Assembly: GCF_015277875.1 (NCBI RefSeq)
Contig: NZ_CP063814.1
Span: forward strand, 434,001-498,000
Source of the DNA: Microbacterium luteum
GTDB taxonomy: Bacteria > Actinomycetota > Actinomycetes > Actinomycetales > Microbacteriaceae
Reading direction: 5' to 3'
Length of the DNA stretch: 64,000 bases
The position numbers and the translations under genes were made by a program. Each line of letters begins with the position of its first letter. Position 1 is the stretch's first letter. Below, in pieces: positions 52,553-61,460 of the stretch. Below the pieces are notes generated by a model that was given only the letters and a program-made list of their open reading frames with translations, searched no databases and had not been told where the DNA came from.

Positions 52553-54934
52553 ATGCCCGCGCATCCCGTGTCGACCTATCGGCTGCAGATCCGCGCCGGT
52601 TTCGATCTCGACGCCGCCGCGGCGGTGACCGGATACCTCGCCGACCTCGGGGTGGACACCGCCTACGTGTCGCCGTTGCTGCAGTCGACGCGGGGCAGTG
52701 ACCACGGTTACGACGTGACCGACGTCACACGGGTCGACGCCGACCGCGGCGGACCCGAGGGGCTCGCCCGCTTCTCGGCGGCCGCCCGCGATGCCGGGCT
52801 CGGCGTGCTCGCCGACATCGTGCCCAACCACATGGGCATCTCGCAGCCACGCGAGAACCCGTGGTGGTGGGATGTGCTCACCCACGGACGCTCATCGGCG
52901 CACGCCGACGCGTTCGACATCGACTGGGAGGTCGGCGAGGGCCGCATCCGCGTACCCGTCCTCGGGGCGCCGTTGGATGAGGTGATCGGCGACATCCGCA
53001 TCGATCCCGCGCCGGCGCCGGAATCGCCGACCGGGCTCGCACGGTACTTCGAGCACATCCTGCCCCTCGCACCCGGCTCCGTGGGCGAGGGCGACGACCT
53101 CGCCACGGCCGACGGGGTGCGATCCGTGCTCGAGCGGCAGCACTGGGAGCTGCGCTTCTGGCAGGACGAGGCCACGGACCTCAACTACCGCCGCTTCTTC
53201 GCCGTGACGACGCTCGCGGCGGTGCGGGTCGAGCGGCCGGAGATCTTCGACGCGACCCATGCCGAGGTGCTGCGGTGGGTGCGGGAGGGCCTGGTCGACG
53301 GCCTGCGCGTGGACCATCCCGACGGCCTCGCCGACCCGGGCGGCTACCTCGCGCGGCTGGCCGAGGCCACCGGCGGCGCCTACGTGCTCGTGGAGAAGAT
53401 CCTCGAGCGCAGCGCCCACGAACCGGGCGCCGAGCCGTCCGAGGCGCTCCCGGCCTGGTGGGCCACCGCCGGGACGACCGGCTACGACGCGCTGGCCGAG
53501 ATCGACCGGGTGCTCGTCGACCCGAACGGCGAGCAGCCTCTCACCGCCCTCGACGGCGTGCTGCGCGGCACCGTTCCGGTGTGGGGCGACATGATCCACG
53601 ACACCAAGCGCATGATCGCCGACACGATCCAGGTCTCCGAGATCCGCCGCCTCGTGCGGGGCCTGCCCGAGCCGGTCGCCGACGCCGAAGACGCCCTCGC
53701 CGAGCTCCTGGCGTGCTTCCCGACCTACCGGTCCTACCTGCCGGCCGGGATCGAGGACCTCCACCACGCCGCTCGGGAGGCGGAGCGCCGTCGTCCCGAC
53801 CTGGCCGACGCGATCCGCACCCTCGTCCCGGTCCTCTCCGACGCCACGCTCGAGGTCACTCGCCGCTTCGAGCAGACGACCGGCCCGGTCATGGCCAAGG
53901 GCGTCGAGGACACCGCGTTCTACCGCTACACGCGGCTGGGCTCTCTCACCGAGGTCGGCGGCGATCCCGTCGTGTTCGCGCTGTCGGTGCCGGGGTTCCA
54001 CGCGGCGTGGCAGCGCCGTCAGGCGTCGTGGCCGCACGCGATGACGACGCTGTCGACCCACGACACCAAGCGCGGCGAAGATGTGCGCGCTCGCCTCGAC
54101 GTGCTCGCCGAGGTGCCGGGGCGCTGGGGCGAGGTGCTGGATCGCCTGCGCGAGGTCGCCTCGACCGGGAACGGCCCCTTCGACAACCTGCTGTGGCAGG
54201 CGATCGTCGGATCCTGGCCGGCGACGCCCGAGCGGCTGCACGCCTACGCCGAGAAGGCGGCGCGCGAGGCCGCGGAGCAGACCGGCTGGTGGCGCCCCGA
54301 CGAGATCTTCGAGCAGCGCATGCACGACCTCGTCGACGCCGCGTTCGGATCCGCCGGCGGTCTCGTCGAGGCCTTCGTCGACGAGATCGCCGAGGCCGGG
54401 TGGTCGAACTCCTTGTCGGCGAAGCTGCTGCAGCTCGCCGGTCCGGGTGTGCCCGACGTCTACCAGGGGTCGGAGCTGTGGGAGACCTCGCTGGTCGATC
54501 CCGACAACCGGCGTCCGGTGGACTTCGCGCGGCGAGCCCGGATGCTGGCCGAGCTCGACGCCGGGTTCTCGCGCGGCGAGCTGCCCGCGGTCGATGCCGG
54601 GGGTGCGGCGAAGCTGCTGGTCACCTCCCGGGCGCTGCGCCTGCGCCGGGAGCATCCGGAGCTGTACACGCGCTACACGCCGATGACGGTGGTGGGTGAG
54701 GCCGCCGACCACGCGATCGCGTTCGATCGCGGTGGTGCGATCGCCGTCGCGACGCGGCTGCCGGTAGGCCTCGCCGCCCGCGGCGGCTGGGGCGACACCG
54801 CCCTGATGCTGCCCGACGGCGCCTTCGTCGACGCGATCACGGGCCGGCGCATCGCGGGCGGCGCGAGCGCGCTCGCCGACCTGCTGTCGACGTACCCGGT
54901 CGCTCTCCTGGCTCGCGAGGTGTCCGGTGGCTGA
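52553..54934 (+). CDS. treY: Maltooligosyl trehalose synthase
   Basis: A 793-residue GH13 enzyme converting the reducing-end alpha-1,4 bond of a maltooligosaccharide to an alpha-1,1 bond. Motifs: STYRLQIRAGFDLDAAAAVTGYLADLGVDTAYVSPLL, ADIVPNHMGIS, GLRVDHPDGLADPGGYLARL (catalytic Asp), VLVEKILE (Glu) and STHDTKRGEDVRARL near the C-terminus. Length and order match actinobacterial TreY. It is 30 bases after treX and 96 bases before treZ, read together. Confidence 0.95.
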   Translation: MPAHPVSTYRLQIRAGFDLDAAAAVTGYLADLGVDTAYVSPLLQSTRGSDHGYDVTDVTRVDADRGGPEGLARFSAAARDAGLGVLADIVPNHMGISQPRENPWWWDVLTHGRSSAHADAFDIDWEVGEGRIRVPVLGAPLDEVIGDIRIDPAPAPESPTGLARYFEHILPLAPGSVGEGDDLATADGVRSVLERQHWELRFWQDEATDLNYRRFFAVTTLAAVRVERPEIFDATHAEVLRWVREGLVDGLRVDHPDGLADPGGYLARLAEATGGAYVLVEKILERSAHEPGAEPSEALPAWWATAGTTGYDALAEIDRVLVDPNGEQPLTALDGVLRGTVPVWGDMIHDTKRMIADTIQVSEIRRLVRGLPEPVADAEDALAELLACFPTYRSYLPAGIEDLHHAAREAERRRPDLADAIRTLVPVLSDATLEVTRRFEQTTGPVMAKGVEDTAFYRYTRLGSLTEVGGDPVVFALSVPGFHAAWQRRQASWPHAMTTLSTHDTKRGEDVRARLDVLAEVPGRWGEVLDRLREVASTGNGPFDNLLWQAIVGSWPATPERLHAYAEKAAREAAEQTGWWRPDEIFEQRMHDLVDAAFGSAGGLVEAFVDEIAEAGWSNSLSAKLLQLAGPGVPDVYQGSELWETSLVDPDNRRPVDFARRARMLAELDAGFSRGELPAVDAGGAAKLLVTSRALRLRREHPELYTRYTPMTVVGEAADHAIAFDRGGAIAVATRLPVGLAARGGWGDTALMLPDGAFVDAITGRRIAGGASALADLLSTYPVALLAREVSGG

Positions 54935-54936
54935 CA

Positions 54937-55016
54937 TCGAGTGCACGAGAACTCGCCGAGTGCACGCCTTGTCTGCGCAGATATCTCGTGCTTTCGGCGA
55001 GAAGCCGTGCACTCGA
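54937..55016. repeat. Imperfect 23-base inverted repeat between treY and treZ
   Basis: The left arm TCGAGTGCACG...CTCGCCGA (54937-54959) and the right arm TCGGCGAG...CGTGCACTCGA (54994-55016) pair for 19 of 23 positions. A second copy of CGAGTGCACG begins at 54957, and CACGAGA (54944) can also pair with TCTCGTG (54984). The hairpin lies within an operon, where it could tune treZ expression. Confidence 0.6.
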
Positions 55017-55030
55017 GGGGGAATGAGATC

Positions 55031-56803
55031 ATGAGCGTCGAGGTGTGGGGACCGCGGGTCGAGCGGATGCGGCTGCGCCGACCGGGAAGCGGCGACGTCG
55101 AGATGACCGCCGCCGCCGATGGCTGGTGGACGTGCGACGTCGACCTCGCCGACGGCGAACGGTACGGGTTCGTGCTCGGCGACGGGGATCATGTTCGCCC
55201 GGACCCGCGTTCGAGGCGTCAGCCCGACGGTGTGCACGGACTCTCTGCGCACGTCGATCACGAGGCGCTGACCGCCGCGGCACCGCACCTCACCGACGCG
55301 ATGTGGACCGGGCGACAGCTTGCCGGAGGCCTGGTCTACGAGATGCACGTCGGCACCTTCACCCCCGAGGGCACCCTCGATGCCGCGGCCGGTCGCCTTT
55401 CGCACCTGGTCGACCTCGGGGTCTCGCATATCGAACTGCTGCCGGTCAACGGCTTCAATGGCGTGTGGAACTGGGGCTACGACGGCGTGCTCTGGTACAC
55501 GGTGCACGAGGCCTACGGCGGGCCGGCGGCGTATGTGCGCTTCGTTCAGGCCGCCCACGCCGCCGGGCTCGCGGTCATCCAGGACGTCGTCTACAACCAC
55601 CTCGGCCCGAGCGGCAACTACCTGCCCGAGTTCGGTCCGTATCTGCGCGACGCCGAGCGCAACACGTGGGGCTCCAGCGTCGACCTCGACGAGCCCGCCG
55701 TGCGCGCCTACATCGTCGAGAACACCCTGATGTGGATGCGCGACTACGGCGTCGACGGACTGCGGCTGGATGCGGTCCACGCGCTGAAGGACGCGCAGCC
55801 GGTGCACATCCTGCGCGAGCTCGCCGAGGCCGCCGACGCCCTCTCGGCCCATCGCGGCGTGCCGCTGACGCTGATCGCGGAATCGGACATGAACGACCCG
55901 ACGCTGATCCTGCCGCGAGAAGCCGGCGGCTATGGCCTCCACGCGCAGTGGAGCGACGACTGGCACCACGCGGCGCACGTGGCACTCACCGGCGAGACGG
56001 TCGGATACTACGAGGACTTCGCGGCTGTCGACGCGCTGACCAAGGTGTGGACGCGCGGGTTCTTCCATGACGGCACGTACTCGTCGTTCCGGGGACGCGA
56101 GCACGGCCGGCCCGTTCCCGCGGAGATGCCGGCGTGGCGCCTGGTGACCTTCGCGCAGGACCACGACCAGATCGGCAACCGCGCCGCCGGCGACCGGCTC
56201 AGCCAGTCGCTGACGCCGGACCGCCTGGCCGTGGCCGCGGTACTGACCCTCACCGCTCCGGGCACCCCCATGCTCTTCATGGGCGAGGAGTGGGGCGCGT
56301 CGACTCCGTGGCAGTTCTTCACGTCGCATCCGGAGCCCGAGCTCGGGGAGGCCACCGCGAAAGGCCGTATCGAGGAGTTCGCCCGCATGGGGTGGGACCC
56401 GGCGACGGTGCCCGATCCGCAGGATCCCGAGACCTACCACCGCTCTCACCTCGCGTGGGAGGAGGCCGGCGACGGCGAGCACGCGCGCCTGCTCGCGCTC
56501 TACCGCCGCCTCGCGCGCCTGCGCCGCGAGCGACCGGAGCTCACCGATCCCGATCTCGCCGCGCTCGGCGCCGACCTCGTGGTCGACGAGGGCCCCGGCA
56601 GCCGCGCCTGGGAGCTGCGCCGTGGTGCGCTGCGCATCCTCGTGAACCTCGCCGGGAACCCGTGGACGACGCGAATGGAGGAAGGCGAGGTCGTGCTGCT
56701 GAGCACGTCGCCCGCCGTCACCGAGGAGTCCGGCGGCATCACCGTCCCCGCCGACGCGGCCGTCATCATCGGCCCGCACCGGCCGGGGGATGATCGCGCC
56801 TGA
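55031..56803 (+). CDS. treZ: Malto-oligosyltrehalose trehalohydrolase
   Basis: A 590-residue GH13 enzyme that releases trehalose from the TreY product. It has an N-terminal beta domain ([18 protein letters not shown]), then [50 protein letters not shown] (nucleophile Asp), [10 protein letters not shown] (Glu) and [18 protein letters not shown] 55031 was chosen because the N-terminal domain starts there; the longer upstream frame covers the inverted repeat. Last gene of the treXYZ pathway, which makes trehalose as an osmoprotectant from glycogen. Confidence 0.95.
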   Translation: MSVEVWGPRVERMRLRRPGSGDVEMTAAADGWWTCDVDLADGERYGFVLGDGDHVRPDPRSRRQPDGVHGLSAHVDHEALTAAAPHLTDAMWTGRQLAGGLVYEMHVGTFTPEGTLDAAAGRLSHLVDLGVSHIELLPVNGFNGVWNWGYDGVLWYTVHEAYGGPAAYVRFVQAAHAAGLAVIQDVVYNHLGPSGNYLPEFGPYLRDAERNTWGSSVDLDEPAVRAYIVENTLMWMRDYGVDGLRLDAVHALKDAQPVHILRELAEAADALSAHRGVPLTLIAESDMNDPTLILPREAGGYGLHAQWSDDWHHAAHVALTGETVGYYEDFAAVDALTKVWTRGFFHDGTYSSFRGREHGRPVPAEMPAWRLVTFAQDHDQIGNRAAGDRLSQSLTPDRLAVAAVLTLTAPGTPMLFMGEEWGASTPWQFFTSHPEPELGEATAKGRIEEFARMGWDPATVPDPQDPETYHRSHLAWEEAGDGEHARLLALYRRLARLRRERPELTDPDLAALGADLVVDEGPGSRAWELRRGALRILVNLAGNPWTTRMEEGEVVLLSTSPAVTEESGGITVPADAAVIIGPHRPGDDRA

Positions 56804-56853
56804 CACAGCTGCGCGGGCGGCGCAAGCCTCTGAGCGGATTCCGGACGGGTTCC

Positions 56854-56859
56854 TACCGT
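56854..56859 (+). promoter_or_regulatory. -10 box of a leaderless TspO-like gene
   Basis: TACCGT lies 6 bases before the ATG at 56866. Confidence 0.42.
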
Positions 56860-56865
56860 AGGGGC

Positions 56866-57690
56866 ATGACCTCGCCGCAGCCCGCATCCGAGACCACCGC
56901 GTCTGCCGCCGACCTCGTGCGGCAGATCGGGGTGATCGCGGCGACGGTGTTCATGCTGATCGCCGCAATGGTGGGCACGGGGCTCTTCGGCGGAACGCCC
57001 GTGCAGGACCTGCAGGGCGGCGCCCTCGACGCCGACGCGTCATATCTGGCGCCCGCCCGCCCGGCGTTCCAGATCTGGAGCGTCATCTACCTCGGACTCA
57101 TCGCCTACGCGATCTGGCAGGCGCTGCCGTCGCAGCGGGCGAGCATGCGCCAGCGGTCGATGGGCTGGTGGATCGCGGTCACCGAAGTGCTCAACGGCCT
57201 GTGGCTGGTGACCGCTCAGTTCACGACGTTGCTGCTCACCGTCGTGATGATCGCCGTGCTGCTGGTCGCGCTCGGCTTCACCTTTCGGCGGTCGGTCGCG
57301 ACCCGGCTTCCGCGCGGCGGGGTGCTGGATGCGGCCCTCATCGACGGCGTGACGGGCCTGCACCTGGGGTGGGTGACGCTCGCCACGGTCGCCAACCTCA
57401 CCGCTTATTTCACCGCGAGCGGCGTGCGCGTGGACGCGCCCGATGTGTGGGGCATCGTGGTGCTGCTGGTGGTCGGTGTCATCGGTCTCGGGATCGCGTG
57501 GGCCAGCCGGTGGCGCATCGCGCCCGGTGTCGCCATCGCGTGGGGGTTGACGTGGCTGGCCGTGGCCCGCTTCACCGGCGAACCGTCGAGCGAGGCGATC
57601 GCGACGGCCGCCCTTCTCGTCGCCGCCGTGGTGCTGGTGGTACCCGCCATCATCGCGGGACTGCGGCTCCTGCGTCCCGAGCACGACTGA
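56866..57690 (+). CDS. TspO/MBR-like tryptophan-rich sensory protein
   Basis: A 274-residue membrane protein with about seven helices (VIAATVFMLIAAMVGTG at the start, then ARPAFQIWSVIYLGLIAYAIWQALPSQ, the W-x-x-x-Y region of TspO-like proteins). It is longer than bacterial TspO (about 155 residues) and carries extra C-terminal helices. TspO relatives bind porphyrins and respond to stress; the function here is unclear. It is a single gene following the trehalose operon. Confidence 0.7.
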   Translation: MTSPQPASETTASAADLVRQIGVIAATVFMLIAAMVGTGLFGGTPVQDLQGGALDADASYLAPARPAFQIWSVIYLGLIAYAIWQALPSQRASMRQRSMGWWIAVTEVLNGLWLVTAQFTTLLLTVVMIAVLLVALGFTFRRSVATRLPRGGVLDAALIDGVTGLHLGWVTLATVANLTAYFTASGVRVDAPDVWGIVVLLVVGVIGLGIAWASRWRIAPGVAIAWGLTWLAVARFTGEPSSEAIATAALLVAAVVLVVPAIIAGLRLLRPEHD

Positions 57691-57759
57691 CCGTGATCAT
57701 CGTGACGCAAGGCCAGCCACGGACTTCCTGACAGACCGCGGCGTCGGCCGCCGCGCGGC

Positions 57760-58497
57760 TCAGAGGGCGATGCGCGTGGCGAAGGTCCGCAGCAGCGTCA
57801 ACGGCGCGTCGAGCTCGGCCGGGCGCACGCGATCCGCGATGACATCGAAGTCGTCGGCGTCGAAGTAGCCGTCGTTGCGGTAGACGGTCATCCGCTCGAT
57901 GAAGTCCGCCGGCGTGGGCTCGGGATGGAACTGCGTGGTGTAGACCCGCTCCCCGACGCGGTACGCCTGCACGGGGCACGCGGCGCCGGCGGCCAGATGC
58001 ACGGCGCCCGGCGGCAGGGTCTCGGTGCCCTCCTTGTGGGCGGTGAGTGCGGTGAAGGTCTCGGGCAGGCCGTCGAAGAGCGGGTCGGCCGCGCCGGCAT
58101 CGGTCACCTGCACGGGGGTCGGTCCGGTGTCTTCGGGGAAGGCGCGGCTCACGGTTCCCCCGAGCATGCGGGTGACCACGCCGATGCTGTAGCAGGTGAA
58201 CAGCCCCACCGGTCCGCCGTCGGCCGAGGCGCCGACGATGCGCTCGAGGTCGGCCTCCACGCGCCGCTGCACGTCGGTCTTCGTGTCTTCAGGGTCGGTG
58301 ACGTTGAACGGGCTGCCGCCGACGACGAGTCCGGCGTAGTCTCCGAGCATCGCCGCATCCAGCGAGGTGCGCACGAGGTCGAGCTCGTCGAGGGCTCCCG
58401 ACTCGAGCCCCATGGCGCGGCCGAACGACCGCGATTCCGCCTCGGCGGCCTCGCGCTGCGGGCGCGCGCAGACATAGAGAATTCGCGCTTTCGACAT
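57760..58497 (-). CDS. Class I glutamine amidotransferase-like protein
   Basis: A 245-residue GATase1 domain protein. The nucleophile is in LFTCYSIGVVTR (Cys near position 101), with QFHPEP as the His/Glu of the triad. The segment LVVGGSPFNVTDPEDTKTD resembles the GMP synthase glutaminase domain. The C-terminus is unremarkable. It probably donates ammonia in some purine or amino acid step, or hydrolyses gamma-glutamyl compounds. It is divergent from the sigma factor gene of the protease cluster. Confidence 0.82.
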   Translation of the reverse strand: MSKARILYVCARPQREAAEAESRSFGRAMGLESGALDELDLVRTSLDAAMLGDYAGLVVGGSPFNVTDPEDTKTDVQRRVEADLERIVGASADGGPVGLFTCYSIGVVTRMLGGTVSRAFPEDTGPTPVQVTDAGAADPLFDGLPETFTALTAHKEGTETLPPGAVHLAAGAACPVQAYRVGERVYTTQFHPEPTPADFIERMTVYRNDGYFDADDFDVIADRVRPAELDAPLTLLRTFATRIAL

Positions 58498-58545
58498 CTG
58501 TCGATTCTCCCATGTATCACCGAGCGACTTTCGCCCTCTCCGGTG

Positions 58546-58557
58546 TTGTGGACACAA
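58546..58557. promoter_or_regulatory. Palindrome overlapping the -10 of the sigma factor gene
   Basis: TTGTG-GA-CACAA (58546-58557) is a perfect 5-base inverted repeat that includes most of the probable -10 box CACAAT (58553-58558), 7 bases before the ATG at 58566. A regulator bound here would block the whole protease cluster. Confidence 0.42.
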
Positions 58558-58565
58558 TGGGCTTC

Positions 58566-59183
58566 ATGACGCATGCGGGGTCTGGGGCCTCCGTCGAGTC
58601 CGTCGATCAGCCACGGTGGGAGAGAGCGGCCGCTTTCTTTCGGCGTTGGCGGGACGGCGACCGTCGGGCGATGGATGAACTGGTGGCGCTGATGACGCCG
58701 GTGCTGTGGCACGTGGTGCGCGCGTACGGGCTCGACGCCGCGCTCGCGCAGGACGTCGTGCAGACTACGTGGCTCACCCTCGTGCAGCGGCATTCCGCGA
58801 TCGCCGATCCGAGTGCCGTGTCGGGTTGGCTGACCACGACGGCGCGCCGTGAGGCGTGGCGGGTGGGCAAGCAGCAGCGTCGCGCCGAGGCGACCGAGGC
58901 CGAGAACCTCGAGCCGCACCTTCCGGTCCACGAATCCGCGGAACAGACCGCGGCGACCGACGACGAGTCGCGTCGCCTGTGGCAGGCCGTGGCACAGCTC
59001 AATGAACGCTGCCAGCGGCTGCTGCGCATCGTCGCATTCGACGACCGCCCCGACTACGCCCGCATCGCCGCCGACATGGCGATGCCGGTCGGATCGATCG
59101 GACCGACTCGCCGGCGCTGCCTCGGCAAGCTCCGCACCCTCTTCGAGGGCGCCGGGGAAGAGGAAGACGCACATGGACACTGA
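58566..59183 (+). CDS. ECF-like RNA polymerase sigma factor of the protease cluster
   Basis: A 205-residue sigma-70 family protein. Region 2 is AMDELVALMTPVLWHVVRAYGLDAALAQDVVQTTWLTLVQ; region 4 is CQRLLRIVAFDDRPDYARIAADMAMPVGSIGPTRRRCLGKLR, where I-G-P-T-R-R-R-C-L is typical of stand-alone ECF factors associated with proteases in actinobacteria. ATG 58566 is used; ATG 58512 and 58557 are alternatives, but the -10-like box 7 bases upstream favours 58566. Its end overlaps the next small gene by 11 bases, so the two are translationally coupled. Confidence 0.85.
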   Translation: MTHAGSGASVESVDQPRWERAAAFFRRWRDGDRRAMDELVALMTPVLWHVVRAYGLDAALAQDVVQTTWLTLVQRHSAIADPSAVSGWLTTTARREAWRVGKQQRRAEATEAENLEPHLPVHESAEQTAATDDESRRLWQAVAQLNERCQRLLRIVAFDDRPDYARIAADMAMPVGSIGPTRRRCLGKLRTLFEGAGEEEDAHGH

Positions 59184-59646
59184 AGACTTCGCCGCAGACG
59201 CGGCGCTGTTCGCGCGGCTGCGCGCGACATGGGATGACATCGACCCGATGCCGGCCGACATGATCGATCGGATGGTCGCCGCCGTGGCGGTCGCCGACCT
59301 GTCGCGGGAGTACGCGCTGCTGACCCTCGTGGAGGGGGCCGTCACCGGAGCGGTGCGCACGACGCCCGCAGAGACCGCGACCCTGCAATTCAGCCGCGGC
59401 GACACGACCGTGCTGCTGCACGTGAGCGTGACCGCCGCGGGCAATCGGCGCATCGACGGCTGGGTCGACGCCGAGACGCTCGCGATCCGGCTCGTGCAGG
59501 GCGACGCGGATTGGGCGGCCGACCCGGCCGAGCACGGCCGGTTCGCGTTCGAGGAGATCCCGCCCGGCATGACGCGTCTGCGGATGGCCGTGCGCGGCAC
59601 GGACGGAGCCATGAAGGAGTTCGAGACGCCTCAGTTCGAGGCCTGA
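59173..59646 (+). CDS. Small protein with anti-sigma-like N-terminus and beta C-terminal domain
   Basis: A 157-residue acidic, cytoplasmic protein. The N-terminal helix (ALFARLRATWDDIDPMPADMIDRMVAAVAVADL) resembles the start of small anti-sigma-like proteins, and the C-terminal half (WVDAETLAIRLVQGD, HGRFAFEEIPPGMTRLRMAVRG) resembles the carboxypeptidase-regulatory-like beta sandwich (GRF-x-F-x-x-P-P-G). There are no cysteines, so no zinc anti-sigma. It overlaps the sigma gene by 11 bases, so it is its partner: a candidate sigma-binding protein and protease substrate. Confidence 0.72.
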   Translation: MDTEDFAADAALFARLRATWDDIDPMPADMIDRMVAAVAVADLSREYALLTLVEGAVTGAVRTTPAETATLQFSRGDTTVLLHVSVTAAGNRRIDGWVDAETLAIRLVQGDADWAADPAEHGRFAFEEIPPGMTRLRMAVRGTDGAMKEFETPQFEA

Positions 59647-59714
59647 GAGCGGTGGATGCGCCCGCATCCGCCGAGTGAGATCGCCGTGCGCGGCGAGAGA
59701 GAGCAGGGGGACGC

Positions 59715-61391
59715 ATGGCCGACACCGTCGATGAGCCCGGGTGGCGCGATCGGATCCAGGCCGGCAGGCCGCGCGGCGTGCCCCTCGACCCGGGCGTCGA
59801 GCAGGTCGAGGGCGTCGATCCCTATCCGACCACCTATGCCGCCGATCATGTGCTGCTGACGGAGGGCGCGCGGCTGCTCGAGATCCTCGAGATCCTCCGA
59901 TCGGCCGGCGCCTACTTCGGGTGGGGCGTGCGCGTGGAGAGCATCCGGGGTGATCGCCAGACCGACGCCGAGGCGGAGGAGCGTGCGAGGGTCGCCGAGG
60001 AGGAGCTGGGGCTCCCCCTCGTGCTCCTCGGCGTCATCTTCCCCGACCCGAAGCCCGGCCGCGACGATCAGCCGGTGCCGCCGGTGGATGCGTGGCGTCT
60101 GCTCCAGCGTGCGCGGGCGATCTACGGCAAGGACCTCAGCGGCGTCGCTCTCGACCACGTCATCAGCGTCGACCCGTCCGGTTCGACGAACCCCTACGGC
60201 TCCACGAACCCCTACGGTTCGACGAACCCCTACGGCTCCACGAACCCCTACGGTTCGACGAACCCGTATGGCTCGACCAACCCCTACGGTTCCACCAACC
60301 CCTATGGGTCGACCAACGCTCCCGGTCCGGGGGCCTACGCCTACCCCGGGTCGGGTGGGCGTGAGGTCGTCAGCTACATCGGCGATCCGCCCCGGCGCGA
60401 CGACGAGACCGTCCGCGGGCGTCGCCCGGTGGTGGCCTACATGGACACCGGCTGCGGAAAGCACGCGTGGCTGCCGCCGTCGATCGTCGATCGCGACCCC
60501 CACGTCAACGGTGTGCCGATCGGGATCACGAATCCCGCCGACGATCCCGAGGCGATCGGCGACGTCTCCGGACCCTACGACGGCTTCCTCGACGCGGCGG
60601 CCGGTCACGGCACGTTCGTCGCCGGGGTCGTGCGGCAGATCTGTCCCGACGCCGACCTCATCTCGATCCGCGTTGCCGACAGTCAGGGCACGTTGCTGGA
60701 GGGCGAGTTCCTCGAGGCGGTGCGCGCGGTGGCGGAGCTCGTCATCCGCGATGCCCGGGGTCTTCCGGGCGGCCGCCCCATCGATGTGCTCAACCTGTCG
60801 CTGAGCTACTACCACGAGACTCCGGAAGACGGTCAGTTCGACCAGACCCTCGTGCGCTACCTCGTCGCCGCGCGGCGGCACGGCTGCGCCGTGGTGTGCT
60901 CCGCCGGCAACGACGCGACCTCTCGCCCGGCCTTCCCGGCGGCGCTCTGGCGGTGGCCCGACGCCGAGTTCGTCGTCGATGATCCGTCCGATGCGGCACC
61001 GCACCTGTCGGTCGGCGCCCTCAATCCGAACGGCAAGACCGTGGCGCTGTTCAGCAACATCGGGCGCTGGGTGCGGGTCTACGCACCGGGCGCCGCGGTC
61101 GTGAGCTCCGCCCCGCCGTTGAACGGCGGAACCCAGGCCGGCACCCGGAACGACCGCTTCGGGCTGCGACGGGAGACGATCGATCCCGATGACTACACCG
61201 GCGGCTTCGTCATGTGGAGCGGCACGTCGTTCGCCGCGCCGTTCATCGCGGGGCTGCTCGCCGAGCGCATCGCCGACGGACTCATCGACGGCACCGCCGA
61301 CACGTCGGTCGCCGCGCGCGTGAGCGCGCTCGAGAAGGCCGGATCCCGCGCCCTGCGGGAGTGGGACGGGCACCGCCGCGCGCCCGCCTGA
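59715..61391 (+). CDS. Cytoplasmic S8 subtilisin-like protease with NPYGST repeats
   Basis: A 558-residue subtilisin-family protease with no signal peptide or propeptide-like region, so it acts in the cytoplasm. Residues 1-155 form an N-terminal domain unrecognised here (TYAADHVLLTEGARLLEILEIL, FGWGVRVESIRG). Residues 159-200 are seven exact NPYGST hexapeptides. The catalytic triad follows in order: Asp244 (VVAYMDTGCG), His298 (GHGTFVAGVV) and Ser505 (GTSFAAPFIAG), with oxyanion Asn399 (SAGNDATS). An AGAGAGAGCAGGGGG run precedes the ATG. It is 68 bases after the small gene and 69 bases before the CHAT gene. Confidence 0.9.
   Translation: MADTVDEPGWRDRIQAGRPRGVPLDPGVEQVEGVDPYPTTYAADHVLLTEGARLLEILEILRSAGAYFGWGVRVESIRGDRQTDAEAEERARVAEEELGLPLVLLGVIFPDPKPGRDDQPVPPVDAWRLLQRARAIYGKDLSGVALDHVISVDPSGSTNPYGSTNPYGSTNPYGSTNPYGSTNPYGSTNPYGSTNPYGSTNAPGPGAYAYPGSGGREVVSYIGDPPRRDDETVRGRRPVVAYMDTGCGKHAWLPPSIVDRDPHVNGVPIGITNPADDPEAIGDVSGPYDGFLDAAAGHGTFVAGVVRQICPDADLISIRVADSQGTLLEGEFLEAVRAVAELVIRDARGLPGGRPIDVLNLSLSYYHETPEDGQFDQTLVRYLVAARRHGCAVVCSAGNDATSRPAFPAALWRWPDAEFVVDDPSDAAPHLSVGALNPNGKTVALFSNIGRWVRVYAPGAAVVSSAPPLNGGTQAGTRNDRFGLRRETIDPDDYTGGFVMWSGTSFAAPFIAGLLAERIADGLIDGTADTSVAARVSALEKAGSRALREWDGHRRAPA
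60189..60314 (+). repeat. Seven 18-base repeats coding NPYGST
   Basis: Seven 18-base units encode NPYGST without any substitution. Third-position choices give a 36-base higher-order unit: units 1-2 (GGC TCC ACG then GGT TCG ACG) are repeated exactly as units 3-4, which indicates a recent duplication of two units. The linker joins the N-terminal domain to the protease. Confidence 0.85.
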
Positions 61392-61460
61392 GCCGCCCGG
61401 TCACCCCGCTCTCTGCCGGCGCGGTGACCGCGTCCGCCGCGACTACGGCATGATGTCGGC

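Noticed and set aside
52892..56887. A very long open frame on the minus strand across treY and treZ.
   Set aside because: It is antisense to three well-recognised genes and has no domain similarity; high GC content leaves few stop codons in such frames.
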